Of a DNA stretch of 57,849 bases, positions 55,643-57,849 are shown piece after piece. The stretch lies in NCBI RefSeq assembly GCF_014861365.1, contig NZ_RRYW01000007.1, forward strand, positions 1 through 57,849, written 5' to 3'. The notes below the pieces were generated by a model. It saw nothing but the letters and a program-made list of their open reading frames with translations, was not told the origin of the DNA and made no database searches. Every line of letters starts with the position of its first letter. Position 1 is the stretch's first letter. A program made the position numbers and the translations under genes. Source of the DNA: Psychrobacter sp. FME6. Its GTDB lineage: Bacteria > Pseudomonadota > Gammaproteobacteria > Pseudomonadales > Moraxellaceae.

Positions 55643-57070
55643 TTATGCTGCTAATTGCAATTGGGTATTGATAACATCGCGCACAAAGCTCGCAAAACCT
55701 TCAATAATAGTACCCGTTTCTTGTCCAATGCCTTGATGAATACTCATAAAATGAATAAACCCATGCGGCGCACCAAGTACGGTATAAGTCTCAACAGGGA
55801 CGCCATGCGCTTTTAATTGTTTTGCATAAGCAAATGCCTCATCACGCAGCACGTCCAGTTCAGCGGCGACAATATAAGTTGGGCATATTTGACTGTTATT
55901 ACCCAGCATTGGAGAGTTAAGGATGTGTTGGCGCGGCAATGGGCTGTGGTCAAAACACGCCGCATCGAACACCGCCACGTCAGCATGATCTAGCAATAGA
56001 CCCTCACCATATAACTCCCAACTTGGATAATCTGTCTCGATATCCGTCACTGGATATAAGGGCATTTGCGCAAGTGGGCTGGGTAAACGCTCTAGTAAAT
56101 GAAACATATCTTGACCGTCCATACCCAAATCTAGCCAAGCGTCTTCAGTGGGTGTGGCGAGCTGCTGGGCAATCAAGGTAGACAGTCCGCCACCTGCACT
56201 ATCACCTGCTAATACGATGCGCGATGGTAGCGCACCAAACAGATGGCAATGCTCAGCAAGCCAAGCATAAGCAGTAATACAATCTCGCAAGGCAGTTGGT
56301 GCAGGGTATTCAGGCGCTAGGCGATAATCGACGCTGACCACTGGCCAGCCAGTCTGCTCACAAACCGCATGACAAAACTCATGATGGGTATCGACGTCGC
56401 CGATACAAAACCCACCACCGTGAAGAAACAACATAACCGTTTTATCAGGGTTATGATTTATCCCATAAGAGCGTTTACTCGCCTGATAACAACGAACAGT
56501 CATATCGCCATCGTCAGCATTAGCGATGATCTTATCCTCCCAGCTAATAGGTGTGTCGCCTTTTTTGGCACAACGCATTAGGCTGCTAAGTGTATTAATA
56601 CTGACTTGCTGCCATACTTTTGGCGATTGCATAGCGACCGCATCCGCCGCAAACCTGTTACGCAGCTCGTTCATGGGCGTTAGCTCTAAAGGTGTTTTAA
56701 GCTTGCCGTTTACGGCCAGTATCAGGCGCAAATGAGCATCAGCATGCAGATATTGCTTTGAGCTGGGTCCTTTTAGATAACTCACCAAGCTTTCTAATAC
56801 AGGCGTTGGCAGGCAGCCCAAACCTTTCATCGCATAATGCAAGGTATGTGACTGATAGTTTATCATCGGACTATAGTTAAGCATTTTTTCTGTGACGCTC
56901 AAACGCTTTTCTTCTGCGCTATTTGTGTTTATATCCTTATCTACGGTATCCGTATCTACTTGAGCGGATGACGCTAAATTTTTTGGCGTTAGGTGCGTCG
57001 ATGTTAAGTTCATCATCATCAACGCTTTGTTAAGTAGAGTGTTGATTGATAGTACTGCTGAATTAGACAT
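55643..57070 (-). CDS. HSL-family alpha/beta hydrolase (esterase/lipase)
   Basis: This is a 475-residue protein with the hormone-sensitive-lipase (family IV) signature: oxyanion HGGGFCIGD, nucleophile GDSAGGG (Ser), catalytic acid ELDVLRDE and histidine GAPHGFIHF near the C-terminus. It hydrolyses carboxyl esters. The N-terminal 150 residues are longer than most family IV esterases and include a Thr/Asp/Ser-rich stretch. The frame extends to a TTG at 57127, but GAGGGTGTT just ahead of the ATG at 57070 supports that start. There is no signal peptide. Confidence 0.88.
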   Translation of the reverse strand: MSNSAVLSINTLLNKALMMMNLTSTHLTPKNLASSAQVDTDTVDKDINTNSAEEKRLSVTEKMLNYSPMINYQSHTLHYAMKGLGCLPTPVLESLVSYLKGPSSKQYLHADAHLRLILAVNGKLKTPLELTPMNELRNRFAADAVAMQSPKVWQQVSINTLSSLMRCAKKGDTPISWEDKIIANADDGDMTVRCYQASKRSYGINHNPDKTVMLFLHGGGFCIGDVDTHHEFCHAVCEQTGWPVVSVDYRLAPEYPAPTALRDCITAYAWLAEHCHLFGALPSRIVLAGDSAGGGLSTLIAQQLATPTEDAWLDLGMDGQDMFHLLERLPSPLAQMPLYPVTDIETDYPSWELYGEGLLLDHADVAVFDAACFDHSPLPRQHILNSPMLGNNSQICPTYIVAAELDVLRDEAFAYAKQLKAHGVPVETYTVLGAPHGFIHFMSIHQGIGQETGTIIEGFASFVRDVINTQLQLAA

Positions 57071-57815
57071 AACACCCTCATTATTGGTCGTTAATATTTT
57101 ATCAATGACTGTTATAGTTGATTCCAAATAAAACAGATACGTTATATTCCAACGCGGAACTGGTATAAGTTTTTCTGGCTTGCTGTGCCTACGCCGACAG
57201 AGGCCACGTAAAATTCATCCCATTCCCGCTGTATCGTTTTAATATCGAATTCACTATAGTAGCTATTGTAATAGGTCAGCGTAAATCTAACGTAAGTTGC
57301 AATATTTGTCACAATAATAAATTAATCATCAATAAAGTTGAGTGGTGTTTGGTAATGGCTTAGATAGTAATGGTAAAGAAATTGGAATAAGTGACGGTTT
57401 TTTGTACGTTTTTTTAGCAGATACCTATATTAGCTGACAGCAAAAGAAACCCTATAAAGAGAATTTAGATGATATTTCGATAACATTTGTTATAAATGCA
57501 AAAATTCCTTAGCTTCAGGCTTGAAATTTGACCCCATCACCTTTATTAATCAGCTATCGAAGCGTACTAATAAAAACAATCAGTGACTGTTATTAAGAAA
57601 CTAATAAAGTATTAAGCATCTAATAAAGGCGCAAGATGACCAACAAATAGCGTGGCTCTTGTGTCCTGCATCAACCGTTCTTATTAAGCATTACTAAGTG
57701 TTATTAAACATCTTAGATTAACACATGAAGTGCAATACCAAATGTGAGGTGAAAAAAAGACCTAGATGCGCTAGCATCAAAGTTTTTATCCACCGACCAA
57801 AGTGAGATTGCAACC
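57071..57815. other. Long AT-rich intergenic region
   Basis: This 745-bp stretch has no gene I can support. It contains repeat copy 11 at 57150-57261 and, from about 57715, probable left-end sequence of the IS30-like element (TTAACACATGAAGTGCAATA). Between 57262 and 57714 I see nothing but AT-rich sequence with scattered TATTAAG motifs. Confidence 0.5.
57150..57261. repeat. Intergenic nested palindromic repeat, copy 11
   Basis: The arm AACGCGGAACTGGTATAAG pairs loosely with ATTCATCCCATTCCCGCTG. The core is GGCTTGCTGTGCCTACGCC then GACAGAGGCC. The right outer end is ATCGAATTCACTATAG. Confidence 0.7.
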
Positions 57816-57849
57816 ATGAACTATACACATCTAAGCCTAGGTGAACGAT
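57816..57849 (+). CDS. IS30-family transposase, N-terminal fragment (cut by window end)
   Basis: The last 34 bases encode MNYTHLSLGER, which matches the usual start of IS30-family transposases (M-x-Y-T/K-H-L-x-x-x-E-R). The call depends on eleven residues, but the pattern is distinctive. Together with the IS tail at position 1, the window is bounded by mobile elements. Confidence 0.5.
   Translation, partial: MNYTHLSLGER

Overview
The window looks like a chromosomal origin-of-replication neighbourhood from a member of the Moraxellaceae, most likely Psychrobacter or a close relative. The evidence is the arrangement around a DnaA-box-rich, AT-rich gap: dnaA-dnaN-recF-gyrB on the minus strand on one side, and rpmH-rnpA-yidD-yidC-mnmE on the plus strand on the other. 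The proteins look gamma-proteobacterial, the base composition is moderately AT-rich, and an intergenic palindrome family recurs throughout. The genus is inferred from protein and repeat character, not from a database match.

Layout. 1-57: the tail of an IS5-like element. 0.5-2.7 kb: two MDR-family quinone/enoyl reductases. 2.8-6.5 kb: accessory genes (a protein with a HEPN-like RNxxxH motif, an unknown acidic protein, a zinc-ribbon DUF2628-type membrane protein, a TPR protein), then guaA to 8.2 kb. 8.5-14 kb: an alkyl-DHAP-synthase-like flavoprotein, a GlpD-like glycerol-3-phosphate dehydrogenase and an FGGY kinase, all on the plus strand, suggesting a glycerol(-ether) phosphate pathway. 14-20.8 kb: MalY/PatB aminotransferase, a crotonase, a LysE exporter, rlmF, mntP and a DUF6880-like protein. 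20.9-28.3 kb: gyrB, recF, dnaN, dnaA. 28.3-28.9 kb: oriC. 28.9-36.8 kb: rpmH, rnpA, yidD, yidC, mnmE, nrdR, ribD, ribE. 37-39.9 kb: a hybrid sensor kinase. 40.1-47.9 kb: fmt, rsmB, thrC, a LysM protein, dprA, tsaC. 47.9-57.1 kb: a GbsR-type regulator and fatty-acid desaturase sharing an operator palindrome, a dispersed tandem family of small membrane proteins interrupted by a TIGR01777 epimerase, two tandem metallophosphoesterases and an HSL-type esterase. 57.8 kb: the start of an apparent IS30-family transposase.

Three chromosome-scale signals overlie the genes. First, twelve parS-like palindromes (TGTTTCAYRTGAAACA type) lie between 18.3 and 52.7 kb and none outside that span; many sit inside essential genes. 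Second, about twelve copies or remnants of a ~100-150 bp nested palindromic repeat occupy gene junctions, with the asymmetric core in either orientation. Third, two MITE-like elements with perfect terminal inverted repeats occur, one between an operator and its regulator gene. A second cluster of DnaA boxes plus two parS-like sites lies between ribD and ribE, about 7 kb from oriC.

Functionally the centre is replication, segregation and translation housekeeping. The flanks carry lipid and membrane functions (desaturase, small membrane proteins, glycerol-phosphate genes, esterase) fitting a cold- or osmo-adapted heterotroph. No tRNA, rRNA or CRISPR was seen, and parA/parB are not in the window.
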